DNA from: Pseudomonadota bacterium
GTDB taxonomy: Bacteria > Pseudomonadota > Alphaproteobacteria > Rhizobiales > Hyphomicrobiaceae
Assembly (NCBI GenBank): GCA_018242255.1
Contig: JAFECH010000362.1
Span: forward strand, 1-64,000
DNA: 64,000 nucleotides
Direction of reading: 5' to 3'
In this document: in pieces, positions 16,428 to 24,603 of the stretch
Layout of the letters: each line of letters begins with the position of its first letter
Position numbering within the stretch: position 1 is the stretch's first letter
Position numbers and translations under genes: made by a program
Notes under the pieces: model-generated
The model's database searches: none
What the model saw: only the letters and a program-made list of their open reading frames with translations
Told to the model about the DNA's origin: nothing

Positions 16428-16847
16428 ATGAAAGTCAAAGACGCCATGCATAAAGGAGCGGAATGGGTCGCCCCCGACACGCTTGTTTCGGATGTCGCCC
16501 GAATGATGAAAGACCTGGATATAGGAGCTGTTCCGGTTGGCAAAGACGATCGTCTTATCGGCATGGTGACCGACCGTGACATTACATGCAGAGGATTTGC
16601 CAACTCCGCCGATGTTTCCGTCCTGACCGCGGAGAAGGTCATGACGAAAGGCATCATCTATTGCAAGGCCGACGAGGATATCGAGGATGCCATTCGTCTG
16701 ATGGAATCCAAGAGGATCCGACGGCTTCCGGTCATAGACGATAAGAAAAGAATGGTAGGCATGCTGAGCGTTGGAGACGTCTCACATGCAGTCGTCCGCA
16801 ATCTTTCTGGCGAGGTGATCAGCGCCGTCTCGGCACATCACGCTTAG
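16428..16847 (+). CDS. CBS-domain pair protein
   Basis: A 139-residue protein consisting of two CBS motifs (Bateman module) at about residues 5-60 and 70-130. The conserved GAVPVGKDDRLIGMVTDRDI and RRLPVIDDKKRMVGMLSVGD strands are visible. Such stand-alone modules bind adenosine nucleotides and signal energy state. It starts after a GGGAG-like site and is part of the BON-CBS-hydrolase-phosphoribosyltransferase run, all in one direction with short gaps. The effector is not deducible. Confidence 0.88.
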   Translation: MKVKDAMHKGAEWVAPDTLVSDVARMMKDLDIGAVPVGKDDRLIGMVTDRDITCRGFANSADVSVLTAEKVMTKGIIYCKADEDIEDAIRLMESKRIRRLPVIDDKKRMVGMLSVGDVSHAVVRNLSGEVISAVSAHHA

Positions 16848-16851
16848 GGAG

Positions 16852-17499
16852 GTGTCATTGGCGGTTGATGTCTTGGGAGAAGAGGATGTAACGATAGGGC
16901 GGTCGGCGCTGCCCGGCAGCCTTGTCGTACCAAGCGCGGCGCGTGGCCTTATTATATTCGCACATGGCGGCGGCTCTAGCCGCCTTAGCCCGCGAAACCG
17001 CCATGTTGCCGACGTGCTCAATGAAAATAAATACGCCACGCTCCTCTTCGATCTATTGACCAACGCCGAAGCATCCGACCGCCGCAACGTGTTCGACATC
17101 TCACTTCTCGCGAGTCGCGTGGAGATGGCGGTGAACTGGGCGACCGAAGAGCGTCGCACAGCCGACCTTCCCGTCGGTCTCTTTGGCGCAAGCACGGGTG
17201 GTGCTGCGGCGTTGGTCGCAGCCGCAGCGCTCGGTCCGATTATTTCGGCAGTGGTTTCGCGCGGCGGCCGACCGGATTTAGCAGGAGCTGCTTTGGAACG
17301 CGTCACAGCTCCTACGCTCTTGATCGTTGGTGGTGACGACACAGGCGTTATCGAACTGAACGAATTAGCCGCCCGACAAATGACCTGTTCCCGGAAGGTG
17401 CAGATCGTCCCTGGCGCCGGCCATCTTTTTGAGGAGCCGGGCACTTTGGATCTCGTCATCCAACTATCAATCGCTTGGTATGATCAATATTTGATGTGA
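16852..17499 (+). CDS. Alpha/beta hydrolase (dienelactone-hydrolase-like)
   Basis: A 215-residue alpha/beta hydrolase. The nucleophile elbow GLFGASTGGAAAL carries the Gly-x-Ser-x-Gly motif near residue 120. The acid is in VGGDDTGVI near 162 and the His in PGAGHLFEEPG near 193, together a full catalytic triad. HGGGSSRLSPRN near residue 39 forms the oxyanion region. The start is a GTG at 16852, four bases after the CBS stop. This hydrolase is commonly found beside the phosphoribosyltransferase gene in alphaproteobacterial stress clusters; the substrate is unknown. Confidence 0.8.
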   Translation: MSLAVDVLGEEDVTIGRSALPGSLVVPSAARGLIIFAHGGGSSRLSPRNRHVADVLNENKYATLLFDLLTNAEASDRRNVFDISLLASRVEMAVNWATEERRTADLPVGLFGASTGGAAALVAAAALGPIISAVVSRGGRPDLAGAALERVTAPTLLIVGGDDTGVIELNELAARQMTCSRKVQIVPGAGHLFEEPGTLDLVIQLSIAWYDQYLM

Positions 17500-17506
17500 G
17501 GATCAG

Positions 17507-18187
17507 ATGAGTTTCTGGCTCCCTTTCAAAAACCGGGAAGCGGCGGGACGCGCGCTTGCATCTGCGCTGTCCAAGCGAAAATTCGAAAATCCTATCGTTT
17601 TAGCCATGCCGCGTGGCGGTGTGCCGGTCGCCATTGAGATCGCTCAAAAGCTGAAGGCGCCTCTCGATTTTGTTTTTGTGCGCCGGATTGGCGTTCCGGG
17701 ACATAAGGAAGTCGCTATGGCAGCGGTCGTTGATGGCGCGGCTCCAGAGCTTGTTCTCAACGAAGAGATCAGATCGCAAATCGAAATCCCGCAAGCCTAT
17801 ATTGATCGTGAAATGAAAGCGGAGCTTCATGAAATCGAGCGCCGAAGGCGAGATTATGCCGGCACAGCTGTCGGCCCGGAGATTACGGGGCGAACGGCCA
17901 TCATCGTCGACGATGGCATTGCGACCGGCACGAGTATGCGAGCCGCAATAAACGCTCTTCGCAGAAAGAAGCCAAAGGAACTTGTTGTAGCCGTCCCCGT
18001 CGCGCCTCAGGACACTATCGACGCTCTCCGCTCCGATGTCGATGCCGTCGTCTGCTTACAAACGCCGGAGCCGTTTTATGCCGTGGGTATGCACTATAAG
18101 GATTTTCACCAGATTGATGACGCGGAGATCGCGAAAGCGTTGCATGAATTCCGAGATAGCGCAGATCTTACGCAAAACGCCACCTGA
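17507..18187 (+). CDS. Phosphoribosyltransferase family protein
   Basis: A 226-residue type I phosphoribosyltransferase-fold protein. The PRPP-binding loop AIIVDDGIATGTSMRAAI is near residue 132, and VLAMPRGGVPVAIEIA near 28 forms the diphosphate-binding turn. Relatives in bacterial stress operons lack a defined nucleobase substrate and often sit beside or are fused to a dienelactone-hydrolase-like partner, as here with the gene 7 bases upstream. It closes the rightward stress operon, which converges on the HPF gene. Confidence 0.85.
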   Translation: MSFWLPFKNREAAGRALASALSKRKFENPIVLAMPRGGVPVAIEIAQKLKAPLDFVFVRRIGVPGHKEVAMAAVVDGAAPELVLNEEIRSQIEIPQAYIDREMKAELHEIERRRRDYAGTAVGPEITGRTAIIVDDGIATGTSMRAAINALRRKKPKELVVAVPVAPQDTIDALRSDVDAVVCLQTPEPFYAVGMHYKDFHQIDDAEIAKALHEFRDSADLTQNAT

Positions 18188-18571
18188 TCACTCCGCGTTA
18201 GGCATTCCCGCGTTATCCGGCCAAACTTCGTGCGTTTTGACCTGCCCTTGCCGCTTGCGTACCAGATCCTGAAGCTGGCGACGCGCTGCCGCAAATGCAT
18301 CTGATATCGTAACGTTAATATCTTCGTGACGGCCTGTCGCGTTCGGTTCACGGCTCACGGCTATATCACCAGCGCTCGGAACTGTGATGAGCAACCGGAT
18401 GCTGTAGCTATCCCCGTGGCGGTGGCGATGCTGCGCACGTCCGATGACGATCCGTGCCGATGTAATCCGATCATAAAACTGCTCGAGCTTCTTTGCCTCG
18501 TGGCGAACCCTGCTCGCGATGTGATCGACCGGCTTGATGTGCTCAAATGAGATTTGAAGAGGGACTTGCAT
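18188..18571 (-). CDS. Short HPF/RaiA-family ribosome-associated protein
   Basis: A 127-residue protein with the HPF/RaiA (sigma-54 modulation) pattern: PLQISFEHIKPVDHIASRV at the start, LEQFYDRITSARIVIG near residue 28, and INVTISDAFAAARRQLQDL near 85. Such proteins bind the ribosome and silence it during starvation or low oxygen. It lacks the dimerisation tail of long HPF and is of the short, YfiA-like sort. It ends one base after the phosphoribosyltransferase stop, so the two operons converge with no gap. It is the last gene of the DUF3775-BCAM0308-HPF run. Confidence 0.8.
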   Translation of the reverse strand: MQVPLQISFEHIKPVDHIASRVRHEAKKLEQFYDRITSARIVIGRAQHRHRHGDSYSIRLLITVPSAGDIAVSREPNATGRHEDINVTISDAFAAARRQLQDLVRKRQGQVKTHEVWPDNAGMPNAE

Positions 18572-18616
18572 GCAAGAACTCCTACGACAAAAAAATTCTG
18601 CGAGATTGAGCGGCCC

Positions 18617-19132
18617 TTAGGCGTCGCGATGCCAGTTGGCCTTCACGAAGTATTCGCCTTCGCTGTATGCAATATGGAACTGGCCTTTGTAAGCGTGTTC
18701 GAGTGCATGCCCGAGACGTCGGGGCAAATGGATGTCGGTGGTAGTTATAACCGCTGCGTCACGTCCATCTGCGATTTCGATAATCCGCGAGAGGGGATGC
18801 TCCGAACTCTGATTCGACTGCGTGTTTCGAATTAACGCGAAAATCTCGTCTTTGTGGTTCTGGAAGAACTTTCCCGACAAAGTGACTTCACCTGCCGGAT
18901 ATTTATCATCTTCCCTCAAGCACGCCGGGCACGTTTGCTTCGCGGCATCAACCGGCACGCTATCCAGACACTGCCATCGGCCCTCTGCGAACACGGCCCC
19001 GCACCGATTGCAGACCGTCGGCTCGCGCAGCTTCCCTCGCGCCTTGTATGGGTCGTGCCGATGCGGCGCGATAAGATGCGATTTCATGAGATCATGACGC
19101 GCTTCCATACGATGCAAATCTCGTGTTTTCAT
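18617..19132 (-). CDS. BCAM0308-family zinc-ribbon-like protein
   Basis: A 171-residue protein with two Cys pairs (VCNRCGAVFAEGRWQC near residue 40 and QTCPACLREDD near 67), which would bind one zinc. The flanking sequence (HDPYKARGKLREPTVC, YPAGEVTLSGKF, and a C-terminal AYKGQFHIAYSEGEYFVKA) matches the BCAM0308 family. These proteins occur in alpha- and betaproteobacterial stress loci next to HPF, Usp and CBS genes, and resemble NMD3-like ribosome factors at the N-terminus. A translation-related role is an inference from that likeness and the HPF neighbour. Confidence 0.78.
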   Translation of the reverse strand: MKTRDLHRMEARHDLMKSHLIAPHRHDPYKARGKLREPTVCNRCGAVFAEGRWQCLDSVPVDAAKQTCPACLREDDKYPAGEVTLSGKFFQNHKDEIFALIRNTQSNQSSEHPLSRIIEIADGRDAAVITTTDIHLPRRLGHALEHAYKGQFHIAYSEGEYFVKANWHRDA

Positions 19133-19150
19133 CGTCGTCGCCTTTCGGAA

Positions 19151-19600
19151 TTAAAGGTGATCAAGCTCAAATTGAGCACAGGACTGGCCCAGAAGCGCGA
19201 AGCCGTCTTCCAGGAAATCCCCGAGCATCGGAATGCCGAGCAAGTATCGCGCGGTATTCTTGTTGTGTGCCCGCGCGGCCTCCTTGCGGACCTCGGACCA
19301 GTCGGCAGCTGCATAGTCATCGCGGCCGAGCCAAGTGAGCGCGACGAGATCAATCTGCTCATCTTCGTTCATGTCGTTGATCACTGAGGTCAACTCTTCA
19401 ACGACGGGATCGTCCGTATGATCTTCAAGAACAGACGTCATGTTGTCGTCGGATGCGTTCGATCCGGGATCTGGCTCGCTGACGGCGTCTTTCGCGTCGA
19501 ATTCCCGCGCCTTTGCAATAATGAAGCAAACCTTCTCGGGAGAAATCTGAAGCTCGGGGAGTTCAGGCGCTTCATCAATGACTTTAGCTTTCTTAGTCAT
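19151..19600 (-). CDS. DUF3775 domain protein
   Basis: A 149-residue acidic protein. The C-terminal half (LTSVINDMNEDEQIDLVALT, then WLGRDDYAAADWSEVRKEA and TARYLLGIPMLGDFLEDGFA) fits DUF3775, a family of unknown function common in Rhizobiales stress clusters. The ATG at 19600 has a strong GGAGG box 7 bases upstream, so the eight codons further up are not used. It heads the leftward DUF3775-BCAM0308-HPF operon and shares a 165-base spacer containing two FNR/FixK-type boxes with the UspA gene. Confidence 0.75.
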   Translation of the reverse strand: MTKKAKVIDEAPELPELQISPEKVCFIIAKAREFDAKDAVSEPDPGSNASDDNMTSVLEDHTDDPVVEELTSVINDMNEDEQIDLVALTWLGRDDYAAADWSEVRKEAARAHNKNTARYLLGIPMLGDFLEDGFALLGQSCAQFELDHL

Positions 19601-19649
19601 TTTCGTTTCCTCCAAATCAAGCAAAGATGGCTGCGTTTCCTCGACTGAC

Positions 19650-19665
19650 CTTGACCAACGTCAAG
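19650..19665. promoter_or_regulatory. FNR/FixK-like palindrome between DUF3775 and uspA-type genes
   Basis: CTTGAC-CAAC-GTCAAG is a perfect dyad with the spacing of a CRP/FNR-family site (TTGAC-N4-GTCAA). It lies 50 bases upstream of the DUF3775 start codon and about 108 bases upstream of the UspA start codon. Confidence 0.5.
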
Positions 19666-19695
19666 TATGCTCGGTGAGGTCGAGCTACCTTGAGA

Positions 19696-19709
19696 TTGAT
19701 CTTTATCAT
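19696..19709. promoter_or_regulatory. Second FNR/FixK-type box upstream of the UspA gene
   Basis: TTGAT-CTTT-ATCAT differs at one position from TTGAT-N4-ATCAA. Its centre is about 63 bases upstream of the UspA start codon at 19766. Confidence 0.5.
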
Positions 19710-19765
19710 TGGAAAACAGCGCATTGTATCGGAGCTGACTAGAAAAAATCTTAGCGGACAACGAT

Positions 19766-20203
19766 ATGTACAAACACTTGCTCATCGCGACTGATGGATC
19801 AGAGTTGGCGCAACGCGCACTGTTGCAGGGCTGTGAGTTAGCGAAAGCGCTCGGGTCGAAACTAACGATCATTACGGTCACAGAGCCGTGGAGAATGACC
19901 GCTCCGGCCGAAGTCGCTGTCGTCTATCCGATCGAAGAATATGAGATAGCTGCCGCCGAAAACGCGAAACAAATTCTTGCCGATGCTTCCCACATTGCAA
20001 CGATAGCCGGAGTTTCTCCCGACACAATTCACGTCAAAGACGAATTTCCAGCGGAGGGCATCGTGCAGACGGCCCAAGCACAAGGATGCGACCTCATCGT
20101 TATGGCGTCACACGGGTACCGCGGCCTGATGGAGCTTGTGCTCGGCAGTCAAGCTCAGCGTGTCGTTACGATGGGTCACACATCAGTATTGATCTGCCGA
20201 TGA
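19766..20203 (+). CDS. Universal stress protein, UspA family
   Basis: A 145-residue Usp-fold protein. The first strand and Asp (YKHLLIATDGSELAQRAL) and the ATP-binding loop (MASHGYRGLMELVLGSQAQRVV, with Gly-x2-Gly-x9-Gly spacing) are intact, so it is probably an ATP-binding Usp. Such proteins support survival under anoxia, starvation and redox stress. Two FNR/FixK-type boxes precede it, which suggests induction at low oxygen. It stands alone, with 199 bases before the next gene. Confidence 0.9.
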   Translation: MYKHLLIATDGSELAQRALLQGCELAKALGSKLTIITVTEPWRMTAPAEVAVVYPIEEYEIAAAENAKQILADASHIATIAGVSPDTIHVKDEFPAEGIVQTAQAQGCDLIVMASHGYRGLMELVLGSQAQRVVTMGHTSVLICR

Positions 20204-20402
20204 GCGGCTACCTTCATTTACCGTCGTCGCCGTCAATACGATTTCGAAAGCTTGCGTCGCCTGGGCGATTGGTGGAGCGGAAATTGGGAAAGGTCTTTTC
20301 GCTATCGCTGCTGCGATGTTCGCGGCGGTAGTTCTCGGATACCAATTGAACCCTCATCTCTAATTCGGCAACGTCCCAAGCCGGGATTTATAGTCGTTTT
20401 CC

Positions 20403-20981
20403 ATGATGGTACGTGACGCGGACAATCACGAGAAGACATCGAACGGCAACGGCGTCATCGAGTTGCGGATTCAAAAGCTCGCGCAGCTTTTCAACTCGCT
20501 CGACCCGTCGCCTTTTCACGAGCGGGATCTGGATCACGATGCAGAAGAATACATAGTTGGCTGGGCACGCGAGTTACCGTCAGACGTGCCTCTAAATATT
20601 GTTATCCATTTGCCGGAGGAGGCGATGTTGGATGCTCAAAAGTGCGAGCTTCCGTCGGCGCTAGAAAACTACTTCACGGAACGTGCGCAAATCGCGCAAA
20701 GGGAACTAAATGAGCTGTTTAGAATCGGACGCCTCTATTTATTCGTCGGTTCCGCAACTCTCGTGGCGTGTCTCCTTGGCAGCCAATTAGCACAAAGCGC
20801 GCTCGGCTCGGGACCGCTTGCAACCATCATCTCTGAGAGCTTGATCTTCTTTGGTTGGGTTGCCAATTGGAAGCCGATCGAGACTTTTCTTTACGATTGG
20901 TTGCCGCTGAAGCGCCGGCGAGATCTGTTTCGTAGACTGGCGCAAGCGACCGTGTACCTGGGCAAAATTCCGTCGAGATGA
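20403..20981 (+). CDS. Hypothetical two-helix membrane protein of the stress island
   Basis: A 192-residue protein with a soluble N-terminal part and two hydrophobic helices at about residues 108-128 and 137-155. The motif FNSLDPSPFHERDLDHDAEEYIVGWARE near residue 30 is a pattern I associate with a small family in Rhizobiales stress and denitrification regions, but I know no function for it. The end is basic. Conservation of the Asp/Glu/His cluster suggests a metal or nucleotide site. It lies alone between UspA and the cytochrome c gene. Confidence 0.65.
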   Translation: MMVRDADNHEKTSNGNGVIELRIQKLAQLFNSLDPSPFHERDLDHDAEEYIVGWARELPSDVPLNIVIHLPEEAMLDAQKCELPSALENYFTERAQIAQRELNELFRIGRLYLFVGSATLVACLLGSQLAQSALGSGPLATIISESLIFFGWVANWKPIETFLYDWLPLKRRRDLFRRLAQATVYLGKIPSR

Positions 20982-21193
20982 TCAAGGAGCTGCTCTCATA
21001 GGAGCGTTGCAATCGAACGACGTCGCAAAATGTCGGCGCGTCAATGCTTGAGCGCTTTCCGGAAGAGCAACTCCCGGAGTTCAGAGTTGCTGACAGCCAT
21101 CATCCGCCGGCCTCTCTGGCGGCGAATGCTCAAACAGCGGCGGGACGCTTCTCTTCAGTCATGCCGACAATGATGCCAAGATTGGCGTTGGAT

Positions 21194-21919
21194 TCACCGT
21201 GCCTGCTGGCTCTCCAAATAGGACACGAGCTCATCAATTTTACGATCGGCGGCCTCGGGGGGCATATCCTCTTGGAAATAGCTCTCCCACGCAAGCAGCC
21301 GCATTGTTCCGTGCCCGCTTATACCGCCATCGCGGATAATTCGTTCCACCTTTTCTTTGGGGAACCCGCCGCCGTTATGTTTGGCGATTTGCGTCAGATC
21401 GGGAGCCGGCATCTTCAGGGCTTCAGCAAACATCCCAGGGCGCGCACCTATCCCATGACATAAGGCGCAGTAGGCCTGGTATGTTTGCTCACCTGCTTTT
21501 AACTTTTGATCGGATGTTGCCTTTGGCACTTGATCGATAGCTTCCTGAACTTTGCCGAGGGCATCGTTCGTCGCGTCTTCGGTCTTGTCGAACAGCTCTT
21601 CCGTGCTTCGTTGTGCTTTGTCCAGGACTTCAGTCGTTCTGTGTTGAGTATTGTCGATGGCTCGCGGGATCACAATCCGCGCCTTGTCGATTGCGTCTTT
21701 GACCGCCCGCCTTGCTCTTTCGATTGCTTTTAAAGCGGCTTTCTTGGCGGCATCAATCGCCACCTTAGCATCTTCTCCGGCATCCGTTATCGCATCATTG
21801 GATTGCGCAGAGTTAGATTGTTCAGCAAAAGCTGCTGCCCCACCTGCCAACAGAAGTAGAAAAGCTCCTGCGCTGATTGCGGCGCAATATAACGGCGTGT
21901 CATTCGCGCTCTTGGACAT
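21194..21919 (-). CDS. Cytochrome c with long Lys/Ala/Glu helical N-terminal domain
   Basis: A 241-residue exported protein. A hydrophobic segment at residues 9-31 acts as signal peptide or anchor. Residues about 40-130 form a low-complexity, highly charged helix (repeated Ala-x-x-Ala-x-x-Lys/Arg units such as AIDAAKKAALKAIERARRAVKDAID), like a periplasmic coiled coil or stalk. The last 95 residues are a class I cytochrome c with the heme site CALCH near residue 147 and the axial Met in EDMPPE near 219. A perfect FNR-type box upstream points to induction at low oxygen. The coil could tether the heme domain to the membrane or to another protein. Confidence 0.8.
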   Translation of the reverse strand: MSKSANDTPLYCAAISAGAFLLLLAGGAAAFAEQSNSAQSNDAITDAGEDAKVAIDAAKKAALKAIERARRAVKDAIDKARIVIPRAIDNTQHRTTEVLDKAQRSTEELFDKTEDATNDALGKVQEAIDQVPKATSDQKLKAGEQTYQAYCALCHGIGARPGMFAEALKMPAPDLTQIAKHNGGGFPKEKVERIIRDGGISGHGTMRLLAWESYFQEDMPPEAADRKIDELVSYLESQQAR

Positions 21920-21978
21920 GACGAAACCTCCCGAGCAATGAACGGCCTCGACGCTTGCATATGTATTCCCCGCAATGC

Positions 21979-21992
21979 TTGATTCACATCAA
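21979..21992. promoter_or_regulatory. Perfect FNR/FixK box upstream of cytochrome c gene
   Basis: TTGAT-TCAC-ATCAA matches the consensus exactly. Its centre is 66 bases upstream of the start codon of the cytochrome c gene at 21919, so activation by an FNR/FixK regulator under low oxygen is likely. Confidence 0.65.
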
Positions 21993-22231
21993 CCAAATCT
22001 GCCTCGAAAGCTGCGGTCTCGGGAAGCTGTCTGCTTTTTCGTCGAGACTCTACACGACTGGGGTTCTGCGTTCGGAGACCATACTAGTCGATTCCAAACG
22101 ACGGGCATTGATCATCGATCAAAAGGATTGAGATCGCTGCGCTGGACTCATTTGAAGCCTGACGGTGCGGGTTGCTTTACATGCTTCTCAACAAAGGCAG
22201 CAGACGTACCCAACGCAGCGACGCCTTGCTC

Positions 22232-22978
22232 TCAGACACTAAAGCCTTCTCCCAACGCTCGCCTCACACTGCCGGATTTTGCTACCGCTCCAAATATCCC
22301 GCCCTCTGTTGCGATGGTTCGTAACGCAGACGTATGGTTTTCTAAAACGCTTGCGGCACACGCATCCTCAATGACCAAGCATTCGTAATTTCTGTCGACG
22401 GCTTCGCGCAGAGTTGAGTGCACGCACACATCGGTCGTCACTCCGGTCAGAATAAGATTGCGAATGCCTCGTGTACTCAAAATGCGTTCGAGATCAGTGG
22501 CGAAAAATGCACTGTAGCCGGGCTTGTCGACAACAACATCACCTGGCTGCGGTTTGAGTTCGTCGATGATGTCCCAGCCTTGCTCGCCTCTGACGAGCAA
22601 ACGGCCCATAGGTCCGGGCGTCCCTATCTCGCCGCCGCCTCGTTCCGACCGCCAGCGCTTCAAGGGCGGTAAGTCGCTGAGGTCAGGTCGATGGCCCTCC
22701 CGCGTGCAGATAATCAAACCACCCCAGTCTCTAACCGTCTGGCAAACTGAAGCGACGTTTGGGACAATCGAGCGGGTGGCGCGGATGTCGTAACCGGATG
22801 CAGCCAAATATCCATCCGGATCACAGAAGTCGCGCTGCATATCTATAACGAGCAACGCCGTTGTTTGCGGCTGCAGAAGGCCGTCGTGGGGCCAGAGGTA
22901 GGGATCGGCCTTGATGAATGTTTTTGCCAAAGCATTCCTTCCTTGAACTGTATTCGACCCAGCGCCGATCGTTGTCAT
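22232..22978 (-). CDS. Isochorismatase-like cysteine hydrolase (biuret/ureidoacrylate amidohydrolase type), copy 1
   Basis: A 248-residue cysteine hydrolase. The catalytic triad of the family is visible: Asp in LLVIDMQRDFC near residue 46, Lys in VVDKPGYSAFFATDL near 151, and Cys in LTGVTTDVCVHSTLREA near 185, next to the cis-peptide turn. Relatives hydrolyse amide bonds of biuret, ureidoacrylate, N-carbamoylsarcosine or nicotinamide; the DKPGYSAFFxTDLxxxL pattern is nearest to the biuret/RutB group. The start overlaps the end of the GGT-like gene by four bases (ATGA). It is the last gene of the seven-gene leftward operon. The exact substrate is unknown. Confidence 0.82.
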   Translation of the reverse strand: MTTIGAGSNTVQGRNALAKTFIKADPYLWPHDGLLQPQTTALLVIDMQRDFCDPDGYLAASGYDIRATRSIVPNVASVCQTVRDWGGLIICTREGHRPDLSDLPPLKRWRSERGGGEIGTPGPMGRLLVRGEQGWDIIDELKPQPGDVVVDKPGYSAFFATDLERILSTRGIRNLILTGVTTDVCVHSTLREAVDRNYECLVIEDACAASVLENHTSALRTIATEGGIFGAVAKSGSVRRALGEGFSV

Positions 22979-24603
22979 ATCGCGAAGGCTGCACCATCCG
23001 AGCGAGGATCGCTTGCGCCCTCCAGATGGCCCGATGGATGAAGAACGACCGCTCCGGCATGACCCATCATCTCCGAGTAATCGGAGACGCGCTCGGTATC
23101 GTGCCCTAGTTGGATAAGCTGCTCTTCGGTTTGTTCAGAAAAACGCCCTTCGAGCTTTAGCGAAAGGCTGCTGTCGCCCCACGTTTTGCCAAGAAGCCAG
23201 CGCGGGTCGGCAATCGCATCCGCGAGGCCGCGGCCCGACAGGACATAACGCGTGAATACCGCCGCTTGCGTCTGCGGCTGCCCGTCACCGCCCATTGTGC
23301 CATATGCCATGACGCGACCGTCGTTAAGTTCGGCCATTGCGGGATTGAGCGTATGAAAGGGTCGCTTCCGCGGCGCTAACTGATTAGGTCCATTCGCAAG
23401 CGAAAAGCCGCCCCCCCTATTTTCGAAAACGATGCCGGTTTCGCCGCACGTCAGGCCCGAACCGAATTCCCAGAACAAACTTTGGATGAAGCTCACGACG
23501 GTTCCATCGCTGTCCGCTGCGCCCATCCATATTGTTCCCCCAACTTGCGATGGGCCAGGCCATGGTGCTGCTTTCGACGGATCAATAGTTGCTGCTGCTT
23601 TGGAGATAAGGTCTGCCGCGAGATATCCTGATGGTGCAGCATCCATGAAGTCAGGGTCGCCGAGTTTGGTGTTTCGGATCGAGAAAGCGCACTTGGTCGC
23701 TTCGACGAGATTGTGAATGTACGAACTTTCGCTAGCGGCTCTAACACCCGATTGGTCGAAAATTCCCAAGATCAGCAACGACGCCAATCCCTGCGTCGGC
23801 GGCGGGGTGTTGAAGAGCGTTCCCGCGGAAATGGTCAGCGACAGCGGCTTGGTATACTCCGCTGAGAAGGACTGAAAATCTTCGAGCCGAAGTGGACTGC
23901 CTGCTTTTTCAAGGAAAGCCGCGTGTGCCTGTGCAATCGAGCCGCGATAGAAGCTATCGAGACCTTCATCCGCGAGCTTACCAAGCGTCGCTCCAAGAGC
24001 CGGTTGACGATAAAGCTCGCCTTCGCCTGGGACTCGCCCATCGGGCAGGAATACCCGCTCAAATCCTTCAATCGTGCTGAGTTCGGGTGAAAAGATTTCG
24101 AGAGTCGAGGCAAGGCTGCGCGAAACGGGGCAGCCGCTGATTGCCTTGTCCGTCGCACCTTGCAACAGACGTTCCAATGAAAAGCGCCGCGTGGCGGGAA
24201 CGAGGTCTAGCGCGAGCTTCCAGCTCGATATCGCACCTGGAACGAGCAGTGCCGCGTCGGAGCCTCGCGTCGGAAGCGCATCATCATAACCACGATCGTG
24301 ATAGTAGCGCACCGTAGCGCGCTTGGCTGCGCGACCGCAGCCCGAGACGACAATCGGATCTTTGTCCTTGCGCTTTATCAACCAGAACGCATCACCGCCG
24401 AGACCATTCATATGCGGGTAGACAACAGCAATAGTCGCCGCCGCCGCAATCATGGCCTCGATTGCCGTACCGCCTTCGGCGAGGACCGAGAGCCCGGCCT
24501 CTGCTGCAGCGTGATGGGGAGCCGAGATGCAACCTTTTCTGCCCGATGCGTATAGCTGTCCGCCCATCTCCTGGCACGCCACCGACGGCTCAGGCGACGA
24601 CAT
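22975..24603 (-). CDS. Gamma-glutamyltransferase-family N-terminal nucleophile hydrolase
   Basis: A 542-residue member of the GGT family, self-cleaving N-terminal nucleophile enzymes that act on gamma-glutamyl or similar amide bonds. Features include GCISAPHHAAAEAGLSVL near the start, GLGGDAFWL near residue 65, FNTPPPTQGLASLL near 265, and the late RKRPFHTLNPAMAE and GTMGGDGQPQTQ segments. At the nucleophile the usual Thr-Thr-His is replaced by Thr-Ile-Trp (GGTIWMGAADSDGTVVSF), and no signal peptide is clear. So it may be a cytoplasmic hydrolase with an altered substrate. The ATG at 24603 overlaps the upstream gene; a later Met is possible. Confidence 0.78.
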   Translation of the reverse strand: MSSPEPSVACQEMGGQLYASGRKGCISAPHHAAAEAGLSVLAEGGTAIEAMIAAAATIAVVYPHMNGLGGDAFWLIKRKDKDPIVVSGCGRAAKRATVRYYHDRGYDDALPTRGSDAALLVPGAISSWKLALDLVPATRRFSLERLLQGATDKAISGCPVSRSLASTLEIFSPELSTIEGFERVFLPDGRVPGEGELYRQPALGATLGKLADEGLDSFYRGSIAQAHAAFLEKAGSPLRLEDFQSFSAEYTKPLSLTISAGTLFNTPPPTQGLASLLILGIFDQSGVRAASESSYIHNLVEATKCAFSIRNTKLGDPDFMDAAPSGYLAADLISKAAATIDPSKAAPWPGPSQVGGTIWMGAADSDGTVVSFIQSLFWEFGSGLTCGETGIVFENRGGGFSLANGPNQLAPRKRPFHTLNPAMAELNDGRVMAYGTMGGDGQPQTQAAVFTRYVLSGRGLADAIADPRWLLGKTWGDSSLSLKLEGRFSEQTEEQLIQLGHDTERVSDYSEMMGHAGAVVLHPSGHLEGASDPRSDGAAFAI

